Positions 1-7,578 of a DNA stretch of 64,000 bases are shown in pieces. Under the pieces are notes generated by a model, which worked only from the letters and a program-made list of their open reading frames with translations, did no database searches and was not told where the DNA came from. Each line of letters starts with the position of its first letter. Position 1 is the stretch's first letter. The position numbers and the translations under genes are program-made. This stretch comes from Streptomyces sp. NBS 14/10 (GTDB taxonomy: Bacteria; Actinomycetota; Actinomycetes; Streptomycetales; Streptomycetaceae), in assembly GCF_002224125.1 (NCBI RefSeq), contig NZ_NCSM01000066.1, positions 41,731-105,730 on the forward strand. Direction: 5' to 3'.

Positions 1-403
1 GGAGGAGGTCGAGGACGCGCGCCGAGGTCTCGGCGGCCACGGGGAGCGCGGCGGCGGACTCCCAGTCGAGGCCGGCCGGTTTGGGGGCGACGACGGTGGC
101 CAGGGCGTACGTGGCGTAGGCCCCGGTGTCGGTCCAGCCCAGCACCTCGTCGCCCACGGACAGGCCGGTCGCCCCCGGGCCGACCTCGTCGACGACCCCG
201 GACGCCTCCTGGCCGGGGATCGCCGGGAACTCGGCGGGGCCCATCTGGGGCATCCAGCCACGGCGGATCTTGCAGTCGAGGGGGTTCACGGCCGCGGCCA
301 CGACCTTCAGCCGGACCTGCCCGGGGCCCGGATGCGGCTCCGCCATCTCCTTGAGCCGCAGCACCTCGGGGCCGCCGTACTCCTCGTAGACGATCGCCTT
401 CAT
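1..403 (-). CDS. NADPH:quinone reductase-like oxidoreductase (3' part cut by window edge)
   Basis: The minus-strand reading frame starts at ATG 403-401 behind GGAG with an 8-nt spacer and runs 134 codons to the window edge without a stop. It begins MKAIVYEEYGGPEVL and continues with GPGQVRLKVVAAAVNPLD, the N-terminal GroES-like fold of medium-chain dehydrogenases/quinone oxidoreductases; PGQEASGVVDEVGPG and VGDEVLG follow. The zinc-ligand residues of true alcohol dehydrogenases are not seen where expected, so a zeta-crystallin-like NADP-dependent oxidoreductase is most likely. The Rossmann domain would lie outside the window. Substrate cannot be told. Confidence 0.85.
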   Translation of the reverse strand, partial: MKAIVYEEYGGPEVLRLKEMAEPHPGPGQVRLKVVAAAVNPLDCKIRRGWMPQMGPAEFPAIPGQEASGVVDEVGPGATGLSVGDEVLGWTDTGAYATYALATVVAPKPAGLDWESAAALPVAAETSARVLDLL

Positions 404-705
404 GTCTCTCACTCCAAGCTTCATGGCTTCATACGGGGTACACATCGGGGTTGGTCCAACGGCTCCGTCCTCGCCGTCGATGTGATCCGGGTACCCCTCG
501 ACGAGATCGTGCCGCGCCGGTCCGCCGTGCGGTCCCGGCCAGGTCGCCGCCGCGTGCTCCCGGGGAACGCGCTTCCCTCGCGCAACAATGAGCCACCGAA
601 TGATTACGTGTTGCGACCGGAAGTGATCGATCGACATGCGTTCCTGACATGCATCGCGTAAGACTCCGTCCGGTATCTGCAACCACGAGCAAGGGAGTGT
701 TCGAA
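404..705. other. Intergenic region between divergent genes
   Basis: About 300 bases separate the divergent oxidoreductase and the protease-inhibitor gene. It must hold both promoters; on the minus strand TTGGAC followed 17 nt later by CCGTAT (near 430-460) is a possible sigma-70-type site, but weak. Open frames here are short and lack Streptomyces codon bias. No RNA gene or repeat seen. Confidence 0.4.
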
Positions 706-1149
706 ATGCGGAAAACCGCAGGGGCGATCGCTCTGGGCGCCGCCTTGACCTTGAGCAGCGTGGTGGGGACAGGAGCGGGCGGCGTGGCAAGCGCCGCGCC
801 CGCGCAGCCGAGGAGTCTTTACCCGCCCTCGGCGCTGGTCCTCAGCTATGGAGAGGGGGAGGACGCGGGCTCGGCCGCGGTGCGGCGCGCGGTGACGCTG
901 AGCTGTCGCCCCACCTCGACCGGCACCCACCCGACGCCCGACAGAGCCTGCGCAGAACTGCGTGCGGTCGACGGTGAGTTCGGGACGCTGACGGCCAGAA
1001 CGGAGCACGGCCGGGCCTGTACGAAGGAGTGGCGCCCGGTCACCGTCACCGCCGAGGGGGTATGGGAGGGCCGCCGGGTCTGGTACGAGCACACCTTCCC
1101 GAACCCCTGCCTCAAGAACAACGTCCGGAGCCAGGTGTTCGACTTCTGA
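706..1149 (+). CDS. Subtilisin inhibitor-like secreted protease inhibitor (SSI family, P1 Lys)
   Basis: 147-aa protein with a Sec signal peptide (MRKTAG, hydrophobic core, cleavage after ASA about residue 29). The mature part matches Streptomyces subtilisin inhibitor: SLYPPSALVLSYGEGE, RAVTLSC, GTHP, GVWEGRRVWYEHTF and the C-terminal VFDF. Four cysteines sit as in SSI, giving two disulfides. The reactive loop reads ACTKEWRPV where SSI has a Met P1 after Cys-Pro, so P1 is Lys and the target should be trypsin-like rather than subtilisin-like. ATG 706 is chosen because AAGGGAG lies 9-10 nt upstream and the signal peptide starts there; an in-frame ATG at 649 has no such support. It converges on a secreted S1 protease gene. 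Confidence 0.93.
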   Translation: MRKTAGAIALGAALTLSSVVGTGAGGVASAAPAQPRSLYPPSALVLSYGEGEDAGSAAVRRAVTLSCRPTSTGTHPTPDRACAELRAVDGEFGTLTARTEHGRACTKEWRPVTVTAEGVWEGRRVWYEHTFPNPCLKNNVRSQVFDF

Positions 1150-1191
1150 GCGCCTGAGCGCCTGAGCACCTGAGCACGTCGAGCGACTGAG

Positions 1192-1234
1192 CGCGCTGAC
1201 CGGCAGGACCCCTGAGGCCCTGCCGGTCAGCGCG
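1192..1234. terminator. Bidirectional hairpin terminator
   Basis: A perfect 16-bp inverted repeat (1192-1207 pairing with 1219-1234, 11-nt loop) lies between the convergent inhibitor and protease genes and probably ends both transcripts. The 40 bases before it carry a degenerate repeat of TGAGCGCC. Confidence 0.85.
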
Positions 1235-1249
1235 TCAACCAGTCACTCC

Positions 1250-2323
1250 TCAGCCGATCTCGGCGCCGTACGCCTTAAGCGCCTCAGGCACCGGCTGGAA
1301 GAAGGTTTCGCCGCCCGAGGAGCAGTCGCCGCTGCCGCCCGAGGTCAGCCCCAGCGCGGTGTCGTCCGCGAAGAGCGAACCGCCGCTGTCGCCGGGCTCG
1401 GCGCACACGGTGGTCTGGATCAGCCCCTCGACCGTGCCCTCCTGGTAGTTGACGGTCGCGTTGAGGCCGGTGACCTCGCCGTCGTGCACCTTGGTCGTGC
1501 TGCCGCTGCGCTGCACCTTCTGGCCGACCGTCGCATCGCCGGCCTTGGTGATGGACTGCGTGCCGCCGTAGAGGTTCACCTCGCTCGGGTGCGCGGTGTC
1601 GCCGGAGTACTTGACCAGCCCGTAGTCGTTGCCGGGGAAGCTGCTGCCCGCGTTCTTGCCGATCTCCGGGCCGCCCTGGGACTCGGACCAGCTGCTGATC
1701 GCCTCGGTGCAGTGACCGGCGGTCAGGAAGTACGGCTCGCCGCCCTTGACGACGTTGAAGCCCAGCGAGCAGCGCCCGCCCTGGCCCCAGATGGCGTCGC
1801 CGCCCGCGATGAAGGTACGGAACGTCCCGGCCGAACGGCGCACCTCGACCTTGTCGCCGAGCCCGTCGGCCACCTTGTTCAGCCGGTCGAGCCGGGTTCC
1901 CTCGACCGTGCTGTCGGCCGTGACGACGACCTTGTCGGTCCTCGGGTCGACCGACCACGAGGTGCCGGGGATGGTCGCCTTGTCCTTCAGTACCGCGCGC
2001 GCCGCGCCGAGCTGCGCCAGCGAGTACTTGACCACCCTGGCCTCGGCCCCGGCCTCGCGCACCTGGTCGGCGGCTGCCTGGTCCAGGACGTTGACCACCA
2101 GCTTCTTGGCCTCGGCGTCGTAGTACGCCCCGGCCGCACCGTCCTTGAGATCGGCGATCAGGGCGGCCGCCGTCTGCCCGGCCTCGGCGGCCGAGAGGGA
2201 GGGGGGCGGCGGCGGGGTGGGGGCGGCGTTGGCGGTCTGCAGGGAGATGGCCCCTGCGGCCAGGGCCACGGCGGCGGCGCCGGTGACGGCCATACGTCGC
2301 CGGGATATGCGTCGGTGCTTCAA
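1250..2323 (-). CDS. Secreted S1E serine protease, S. griseus protease family
   Basis: 357-aa preproprotease. Residues 1-33 are a signal peptide (MKHRRISRRRM, Ala-rich core); about 34-171 are an alpha-lytic-type propeptide; the mature enzyme starts at IAGGDAIW (about 172) and is 186 residues, the usual size of streptogrisins. The triad is visible: His about 204 in TAGHC, Asp about 233 in NDYGLV, Ser about 313 in GDSGG. Paired cysteines RCSLGF/TAGHC and VCAEPG/GDCSSGG are present. The GLTSGGSG pocket resembles the chymotrypsin-like SGPA/SGPB rather than the Glu-specific SGPE. Start is TTG 2323 behind AGGAGG with a 6-nt spacer; upstream codons lack a signal peptide. Convergent to the SSI homologue; the mature enzyme acts outside the cell. 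Confidence 0.93.
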   Translation of the reverse strand: MKHRRISRRRMAVTGAAAVALAAGAISLQTANAAPTPPPPPSLSAAEAGQTAAALIADLKDGAAGAYYDAEAKKLVVNVLDQAAADQVREAGAEARVVKYSLAQLGAARAVLKDKATIPGTSWSVDPRTDKVVVTADSTVEGTRLDRLNKVADGLGDKVEVRRSAGTFRTFIAGGDAIWGQGGRCSLGFNVVKGGEPYFLTAGHCTEAISSWSESQGGPEIGKNAGSSFPGNDYGLVKYSGDTAHPSEVNLYGGTQSITKAGDATVGQKVQRSGSTTKVHDGEVTGLNATVNYQEGTVEGLIQTTVCAEPGDSGGSLFADDTALGLTSGGSGDCSSGGETFFQPVPEALKAYGAEIG

Positions 2324-2596
2324 CTCAAGCCTCCTGTGGGGGGTTGGGCCCGGCGATGAGGTACGTCGGACCCGGAGGGCTCTTGGCACAGGCGCACCTG
2401 CCCAGCACGGGGCGCGTCCATGCCAAATTGCGCCGCCGAGTATTCCGGGGTGCGCGGGGCGCATACAAGGTCGCGTACACGTCGCACGGAAGATCACGAG
2501 AATGCGCCCCGCCGCGCCGGGCACAGCCGTGCGGGCGTGCGGGCGTACGGCCGTGCGGGCGTACGGCAGTTCGGCACAGTGCTACCGCCGAGGGCC
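2324..2596. other. Protease upstream region with short repeats
   Basis: Apart from the binding site, this stretch has a GTGCGGGCGTACGGCC-type direct repeat near 2528-2568 and a relatively AT-rich spot near 2425-2440 (CCAAATTG), where the protease promoter may lie. No gene is supported. Confidence 0.4.
2330..2335 (-). promoter_or_regulatory. Ribosome binding site fixing a TTG start
   Basis: AGGAGG on the minus strand, 6 nt before TTG at 2323, decides the protease start in place of the longer open frame that runs to 2524. Confidence 0.75.
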
Positions 2597-3724
2597 TTAC
2601 CCCTGCAGACCGATGAGGGCGTTGTACGCCTCTTGGACAAGGGCGTTGCCGGGGCCGGGAGCGGCGTTGGCCAGGGCTACCAGGGCCGTTGCACGGCGCG
2701 GGTTGAAGCCGGCGAAGGCCGTGAATCCGCGGGTGGCGCCCGAGTGGTGGTACAGGTCGGAGCCGTCGGGGCGTCGGCGGATGTTCCACACCAGGGACAG
2801 GCCGCGGCCGTTCGGCAGCCGGACCCGGGGGCGGGTGACATCGCGCAGAGCGGTCCGCAGCGCGGCGGGGACGGCGGTCGAGGCGAGGGCCGGGGCGACA
2901 TCCGGGGCGGGGTCGAGGATGGCCTCGACGAGGGCGAGCAGATCACGCGCGCTGGTGCGGAGGGCTCCCGCGGCGGGCAGGCCGGGGATACGGAAAGCGG
3001 GCCGGGCTCGGCCGTACCAGTAGCCGGTGGCCTGCGCGCCCCCTTCGGCCGCCGAGGTGGCGCAGCCGGTGTCCCGCAGCCCGAGCGGCAGTAGCACTCG
3101 GGCGTCGAGGAGCGCGGGGTACGGAGTGCCGTCGGCCGCACCGGTCAGGGCGTGGCCCAGCAGGCCGAGGCCGAAGTTGGAGTAGCGCACACGGGTGCCG
3201 GGGGTGGCCCGCAGCCTGGTGCGGGCCAGCGCGCGCAGCACGTCGTCGGGGGTGAAGGCGGCGTAGGGGTTGGTGAAGAGGAGTGGCGCCGCCGAGCGGA
3301 GCAGTCCGGGTGGGAGGCGCGGCAGTCCGGAGGTGTGGGTGGCGAGATGGGTCAGGGTGATGGCGGTGCCGCCGGAGGGCAGGCGGGTGGCGGCGGGGAG
3401 GTGGCGGGCGAGGGGGTCGTGGTGGCCCAGGTCGCCGCGGGCCGCCTGTTCGGCCAGCAGCAGGGCGGTGAACGTCTTGGTGAGGGATCCGGCCTCGAAG
3501 CGGGTGTCCGCGTCGGCCGGCACATGGCTGTGGTGGGCGATATGGCCGCGTACCACCAGGGCGCGGCGGCCTTCGTGGTGCAGCCCGACCGCGATCGCAC
3601 TGGCCCCGGGCGCCGCCGACAGCAGCATGCCGGTCGCCCGGCGCACCACGGCGGGGGCGAGCAGGTGGTCCGCGCCGTCTGCCGGGCCGGCCACGAGGGC
3701 GCCGGTGGAGGTGTGGGTGGTCAT
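2597..3724 (-). CDS. Class C beta-lactamase-family serine hydrolase
   Basis: 375-aa penicillin-binding/beta-lactamase-fold protein. The nucleophile motif SLTK (Ser80, Lys83), the second motif YSN (Tyr181) in RVRYSNFGLGLLG, and HSG (about 327) in place of KTG are all present. There is no signal peptide or lipobox, so a cytoplasmic esterase or peptidase is more likely than a true beta-lactamase or DD-peptidase. Start ATG 3724 overlaps the stop of the preceding 328-aa gene by 4 bp (ATGA), so translation is coupled. It is the last gene of a five-ORF overlapping chain. Substrate unknown. Confidence 0.88.
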   Translation of the reverse strand: MTTHTSTGALVAGPADGADHLLAPAVVRRATGMLLSAAPGASAIAVGLHHEGRRALVVRGHIAHHSHVPADADTRFEAGSLTKTFTALLLAEQAARGDLGHHDPLARHLPAATRLPSGGTAITLTHLATHTSGLPRLPPGLLRSAAPLLFTNPYAAFTPDDVLRALARTRLRATPGTRVRYSNFGLGLLGHALTGAADGTPYPALLDARVLLPLGLRDTGCATSAAEGGAQATGYWYGRARPAFRIPGLPAAGALRTSARDLLALVEAILDPAPDVAPALASTAVPAALRTALRDVTRPRVRLPNGRGLSLVWNIRRRPDGSDLYHHSGATRGFTAFAGFNPRRATALVALANAAPGPGNALVQEAYNALIGLQG

Positions 3725-4707
3725 GGTGTGGGGCTGTCAGGTGTGCTGGTTGCGGGGGTGCCGATGGCGGAGGTGCCGGTTGCGGGGGTGTCCAGGGCGG
3801 GTGCGTCCAGGACGCGGGCCAGGGCGACGGAGGCGGCGATGGCGGCCACGGTGGTGGTGTGCTGGTGGTCGTGGAAGCGGGTGACGGTGTCGTCGTCGAC
3901 GGGCTGGTCGTCGCGGGGCATCAGACCGTCGGCGTGCTGGAGTTCCGCCAGCCGCCGCCAGTCGTCCGGCTCGGCGTACGGCGCGGGGAGGCAGCTGCCG
4001 ACCAGCAGCAACTCGCCGACCAGGTCCCACTGGCAGGTCTCGGTCCAGATATCCGTCCACACCGGAAGCCAGCGGGTGAGGTAGGCGGCCATATCGCCGG
4101 GCAGTCCGCCCGGCCACCGGCCCCAGTCGGTGAGGTGGAAGACGGTGTGGGTGACGTGGTACCCGGTCATCCAGTCGATGTACCAGGGCGCCGGGGTGCC
4201 GCCGAGCCAGGTGGCCCGGGCCGGCGTCTGCCAGTCGGGCGCCCCCGCGCCGCGGTCGTGGCCGGTGATGCGCAGGGCGTTGGCGACGGCGAGCCGGCGG
4301 TTGGGCACATGCTCGACGACATGGGCGGCGCCCAGCGCGGCGTGGTGGGGGATCAGCCGGTCCAGGCCGGGGTGGCGGTAGCCGGCCCGGGCGAAGTGGG
4401 CGTATCCCTCGATGGTGTCGGTGGCCAGGGGGTGGCGCAGCAGCCGCTCGTACAGCAGAGCGCCCTCCTTCAGCTGGGCCCAGCTGAAGTCCAGCAGTTC
4501 GCGGGCGAGGGTGGCCTCGCGGCTGCCGGCGGTGCCGTCGCGCAGGACCAGGGAGGCGGCCAGCCCGGTCTCCGCGAGTGCCTTGTAGCCGTCCGTGTTC
4601 CCGGTGATGTCCCCGCCGTCCAGCGCGCCCAGTTGGCGGTGGGTGTGCAGCCAGCCCAGGGCGCGGGAACGGATGTCATGGGCGACCCCGGCCAGAGCCG
4701 TGCTCAT
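3721..4707 (-). CDS. Uncharacterised helical protein, 328 aa
   Basis: I do not recognise a named family with certainty. The sequence is mostly helical with conserved-looking aromatic/charged blocks: ALGWLHTHRQLGALDGGD, SWAQLKEGALLYERLLRHP, WYIDWMTGYHVTHTVFHLTDWG and, near the end, HDHQHTTTVAAIAASVALAR. The Trp/His-rich centre looks like a toroidal helical fold or an enzyme. The last 30 residues are a Thr/Pro/Ala repeat (TPATGTSAIGTPATST), probably disordered. The start overlaps the preceding repeat ORF by ATGA, the stop overlaps the serine hydrolase by ATGA. No signal peptide. Confidence 0.75.
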   Translation of the reverse strand: MSTALAGVAHDIRSRALGWLHTHRQLGALDGGDITGNTDGYKALAETGLAASLVLRDGTAGSREATLARELLDFSWAQLKEGALLYERLLRHPLATDTIEGYAHFARAGYRHPGLDRLIPHHAALGAAHVVEHVPNRRLAVANALRITGHDRGAGAPDWQTPARATWLGGTPAPWYIDWMTGYHVTHTVFHLTDWGRWPGGLPGDMAAYLTRWLPVWTDIWTETCQWDLVGELLLVGSCLPAPYAEPDDWRRLAELQHADGLMPRDDQPVDDDTVTRFHDHQHTTTVAAIAASVALARVLDAPALDTPATGTSAIGTPATSTPDSPTP

Positions 4708-5063
4708 GCCCCTCCCTCCCGCTCAGTCCTGGCGCGCTCCAACGCGCGGGCTTCCCTCGTCACTGCCCGCTCCTCCGTCGCCGCGCGGCCACTCAGTCCA
4801 GCCCGCACAGCGCACCAGGACACGCACTCCTCCCCCCGCTCAGTCCCGACGCGCTTCCACGCGCGGGCTTCCCTCGTCACTGCCCGCTCCTCCGTCGCCG
4901 CGCGGCCACTCAGTCCAGCCCGCACAGCGCGCCAGGACACGCACTCCTCCCCCCGCTCAGTCCCGACGCGCTTCCACGCGCGGGCTTCCCTCGTCACTGC
5001 TCGCTCCTCCGTCGCTGCGCGGCTCCTCAGTCCAGCCCGCACAGCGCCCCGAGACACGCTCAT
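4704..5063 (-). CDS. ORF made of three 39-residue tandem repeats
   Basis: 119-aa frame consisting almost entirely of three copies of a 39-residue unit (containing AVRAGLSGRAATEERAVTRE and ARAWKRVGTERGEE). The 117-bp unit is an exact multiple of three, so the frame stays open through all copies. It is joined by 4-bp ATGA overlaps to the gene before (stop of the 292-aa ORF) and after (start of the 328-aa ORF), as real coupled genes are. Against it: rare Streptomyces codons (AGG, GGA, GAA, CGA, TCT) and similarity in style to non-coding intergenic repeats. It may be a repeat that became translated, or a translated linker that keeps coupling. Confidence 0.4.
   Translation of the reverse strand: MSVSRGAVRAGLRSRAATEERAVTREARAWKRVGTERGEECVSWRAVRAGLSGRAATEERAVTREARAWKRVGTERGEECVSWCAVRAGLSGRAATEERAVTREARALERARTEREGGA
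4721..5060. repeat. 117-bp tandem direct repeat, three copies
   Basis: Units begin at 4721, 4838 and 4955 with GCTCAGTCC; period is exactly 117 bp between the second and third and between the first and second. Copies differ at a few bases and the third diverges near 5050. Each unit contains a short GACGCG...CGCGGG hairpin. Confidence 0.9.
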
Positions 5064-5938
5064 TCCGCCACCTCCACGCCGAGCAGCCGGCGGGCGATCG
5101 CCGCGTCCAGCAGACAGCGGTCGTCGCCGCCGCGCAGCGCGATGTCCTCGGCCAGCAGGGCCACATCCAGCGGGAGCGCTACTCCGTCGGCGGCCAGCCA
5201 GGCCAGCCAGCGGGTGATACGCGCCGCGGTGGCGAAGTCCCGCCGCAGCAGCGCGCGGGTGGCGCCGCGGGACAGGGCCAGGACGCCGGAGCGCGCGGCC
5301 TGGTGCACGGGCCCGTCCAGACCGGGCAGCGCCAGCGACGCCAGCTGCCCCATCCGCAGCGACCAGGGCACCCAGCCCTCACCGCCGCTGGCTGCGCCAT
5401 CGGCCGAGCGGTGGCGGGGCGCGCTGTCGTCACCCGGCGGCGGCCCCTGCGGCACCGGTGCCGCGGCACACCACGGGTCGGGATCGAGCCGGGCCGCCAC
5501 GGCGACCAGCCCCCAGTCGATCCAGGCCCGGAGCCACGGCCGCTCCCGCCCGCCTGGTGGCGCGGCGGGCGGGCGCCGTACGGGAGGCAGCGCCGAAAGG
5601 CTGCCGCGTACGGCGGCCGACTCCTCCGGCAGCAGAGCCCGGCCGGTCAGCACATACGGGGCCAGCGCATCGGCCCCCAGAACGCGTACGGCGCCCACCG
5701 CGACCGCCGCGCTCGATGTCGCCGTCGCGCCACCTCCATCGCCGCCTCCGTCGCCGCCTCCGTCGCCGCCTCCCTCGCCGACTACGGACGGCTCACGATG
5801 CGCCGCCTCAGAATCCGCCGCCCGGAGGTGCGCCGCCACGACAGCCGTGCCCCCGACGCCCCGCAGGGCATCGAGGGCACAGCGCGCCAAGAGCTCGGCC
5901 GATGCGCTGACAGCAGCGCGTGACCGCTCAGTGATCAC
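5060..5938 (-). CDS. Uncharacterised protein with GGGD repeat, 292 aa
   Basis: Start is GTG 5938 overlapping the stop of a 64-aa ORF (GTGA); the stop overlaps the repeat ORF (ATGA). The protein is Ala/Leu-rich and helical with a Gly-Asp spacer (EGGGDGGGDGGGDGGG, about residues 55-70) dividing an N-terminal helical segment from the rest. Segments such as WLRAWIDWGLVAVAARLDPD and RRDFATAARITRWLAWLAAD suggest helical repeats. No motif identifies a function and no export signal is seen. Membership of the overlapping chain is the only clue. Confidence 0.6.
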   Translation of the reverse strand: MITERSRAAVSASAELLARCALDALRGVGGTAVVAAHLRAADSEAAHREPSVVGEGGGDGGGDGGGDGGGATATSSAAVAVGAVRVLGADALAPYVLTGRALLPEESAAVRGSLSALPPVRRPPAAPPGGRERPWLRAWIDWGLVAVAARLDPDPWCAAAPVPQGPPPGDDSAPRHRSADGAASGGEGWVPWSLRMGQLASLALPGLDGPVHQAARSGVLALSRGATRALLRRDFATAARITRWLAWLAADGVALPLDVALLAEDIALRGGDDRCLLDAAIARRLLGVEVAE

Positions 5939-6129
5939 CGGCGCCGAGGCTCCTTCGGGGTCCTCGGCTCCTTCGGCTCCTTCGCCGAAAGCACCATCAT
6001 GACCAGGGATGTCATGGCCGGGGTGTGCAGCGGAGCGCCGCTCACCGGCGCCTCAGGCCGTGCCATCAGCCCCTCCAGCAACTCCGCGTGCAGGGTCAGG
6101 CCGTCTTGCCGTTGTCTTTCGACCAGCAT
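5935..6129 (-). CDS. Small peptide ORF heading the overlapping cluster, 64 aa
   Basis: ATG 6129 is preceded by GGGAG with a 5-nt spacer; an in-frame GTG two codons upstream is less well placed. The product has a charged N-terminal helix (MLVERQRQDGLTLHAELLEG), a short hydrophobic centre (PAMTSLVMMVLSA) and a Lys/Glu/Pro tail (KEPKEPRTPKEPRRR) encoded by a GGCTCCTTC microrepeat. Its stop overlaps the next GTG. Length and layout would allow a precursor or regulatory peptide, but nothing shows a modification site. Confidence 0.5.
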   Translation of the reverse strand: MLVERQRQDGLTLHAELLEGLMARPEAPVSGAPLHTPAMTSLVMMVLSAKEPKEPRTPKEPRRR

Positions 6130-6169
6130 CGTCACTCCCGGTGAAGAGCGCCAACATTACGTGGATGCC

Positions 6170-6199
6170 TCCCTATCAAATCCCGCGAAAGAGTCTCAA
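6170..6199 (-). promoter_or_regulatory. Candidate promoter of the five-ORF cluster
   Basis: On the minus strand TTGAGA (6194-6199) is followed after 18 nt by TAGGGA (6170-6175), near the actinomycete TTGACR/TAGRRT pattern, in an AT-rich patch about 40 nt before the 64-aa ORF. Confidence 0.45.
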
Positions 6200-6244
6200 G
6201 CACAACACACCAGCCCAAAAGGGGACATTGTTAGTCATAACGGC

Positions 6245-6294
6245 GCACAGCAGAGCCGACGGTCCGCCGATGCGGACCGCCGGCTCTGCTGTGC
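6245..6294 (-). terminator. Hairpin terminator after the slipin gene
   Basis: 22-bp inverted repeat with one mismatch (6245-6266 with 6273-6294, 6-nt loop), 15 bp beyond the slipin stop, separating it from the cluster promoter. Confidence 0.85.
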
Positions 6295-6308
6295 CGCTGG
6301 TGCGGGGA

Positions 6309-7283
6309 TCAGCTCCGGCGGGTCACGGTGTCGGGGCTCGTCTCCGTACGCGCTTCACGGCGCGGACGGGGCTCGGCACGGGACTCGGTCGGCTCGACCA
6401 GTTCGGGCATGCCGGCGGATGCCGCGGCGGCCGGCCGATCCGCGGGCCGCTCCAGGGGCCGGTCCGACGGCCGATCCGCGGGCCGGGGCTCCGGAGCGGC
6501 CCGGGTGCCGTCGGGCTGGGGCGCCTCCTGGCCCTTCTCGAGGAAGCGCAGCAGCTCCACGGGGATGGGCAGCACCAGCGTGGAGTTCTTCTCGGCGGCC
6601 ACCGCCATCACGGTCTGCAGCAGCCGCAGCTGCAGCGCGGACGGCGTGTCGGACATCTGCGCGGCGGCCTCGGCCAGCTTCTTCGATGCCTGCAGCTCCG
6701 CGTCCGCGTTGATGACGCGGGCCCGCCGCTCCCGGTCGGCCTCGGCCTGGCGGGCCATCGAGCGCTTCATGGTCTCCGGCAGCGAGACGTCCTTGATCTC
6801 CACCCGGTCGATATGCACACCCCACCCCACGGCCGGGCTGTCGATCATCAGCTCCAGGCCCTGGTTCAGCTTCTCGCGGTTGGACAGCAGATCGTCCAGG
6901 TCGCTCTTGCCGATGATCGAGCGCAGCGAGGTCTGGGCCATCTGGGAGACCGCGAAGCGGTAGTCCTCGACCTGGATGATCGCGTCCGTCGGGTCCACGA
7001 CCTTGAAGTAGACGACCGCGTCGACCCGCACGGTCACATTGTCCCGGGTGATGCCCTCCTGGGCGGGCACGGGCATGGTCACGATCTGCATGTTCACCTT
7101 GCGGAGCCGATCGAAGCCCGGAACGATCATCGTGAACCCGGGGGGACGGACCGCCGACCGCAGCCGGCCGAGCCGGAGGACCACGCCCCGCTCGTACTGC
7201 TTGATCACGCGCGCCGCCGCCATCGCGTAGACAGCCCCACACGAGACCACGATCGCGCCTGCTGTCACTAGCTCCTCGACCAT
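6309..7283 (-). CDS. Slipin / SPFH-domain membrane protein
   Basis: 324-aa stomatin-prohibitin-type protein. Residues 1-25 form one membrane segment (MVEELVTAGAIVVSCGAVYA), followed by the SPFH domain starting RVIKQYERGVVLRLGRL and containing TRDNVTVRVDAVVYFKV, DVSLPETMKRSMARQAEADR and an Ala/Glu-rich coiled coil. A C-terminal tail of RPADRPSDRPLERPADRP repeats is unusual and likely disordered. Such proteins form oligomeric membrane scaffolds. ATG 7283 is used because AGGTGG lies just upstream; the frame is open to 7340 but there the sequence is not slipin-like. No NfeD partner gene is adjacent. Confidence 0.9.
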   Translation of the reverse strand: MVEELVTAGAIVVSCGAVYAMAAARVIKQYERGVVLRLGRLRSAVRPPGFTMIVPGFDRLRKVNMQIVTMPVPAQEGITRDNVTVRVDAVVYFKVVDPTDAIIQVEDYRFAVSQMAQTSLRSIIGKSDLDDLLSNREKLNQGLELMIDSPAVGWGVHIDRVEIKDVSLPETMKRSMARQAEADRERRARVINADAELQASKKLAEAAAQMSDTPSALQLRLLQTVMAVAAEKNSTLVLPIPVELLRFLEKGQEAPQPDGTRAAPEPRPADRPSDRPLERPADRPAAAASAGMPELVEPTESRAEPRPRREARTETSPDTVTRRS

Positions 7284-7407
7284 CACGGCCACCTGCCTGC
7301 CGTATCGCGAGCGATGCCCCATATGGGGCGTTCTTCTCAACGATAGCCCCGCCCCGACGGGCCGGGGAGGGGTGCGTCGGCAACCGAAATCTCCCCGAAC
7401 AGCACGA

Positions 7408-7435
7408 ACCCCCGCCCGGAGGACCGGGCGGGGGT
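7408..7435. terminator. Short GC hairpin
   Basis: ACCCCCGCCCGG and its exact complement CCGGGCGGGGGT are separated by 4 nt. It lies downstream of the SGPB-like protease on the minus strand and is its probable terminator. Confidence 0.7.
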
Positions 7436-7500
7436 CACGGGTCTCGGCCGGGCAGCCGGCCGTGGGTCGGTACGGCCGTGGGGATCCGTACCGGCCATGG

Positions 7501-7578
7501 ATCGGGTGGATCAGCAGATCAGCGGTCGATCAGCAGATCGGCGGCGAATCAGCGGTGGATCAGCGGTGGATCAGCGGA
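7501..7578. repeat. GATCAGCGGTG-type short repeats
   Basis: The 78 bases directly after the protease stop hold about seven degenerate copies of GATCAGCGG(TG), a local slippage repeat with no gene. Confidence 0.7.

Noticed and set aside
2597-3724. True beta-lactamase resistance gene
   Set aside because: No export signal, and HSG in place of KTG is typical of esterase-like family members; resistance cannot be claimed.
3859-5217. 452-codon plus-strand frame
   Set aside because: Antisense to the 328-aa gene and the 117-bp repeats; repeats keep it open.
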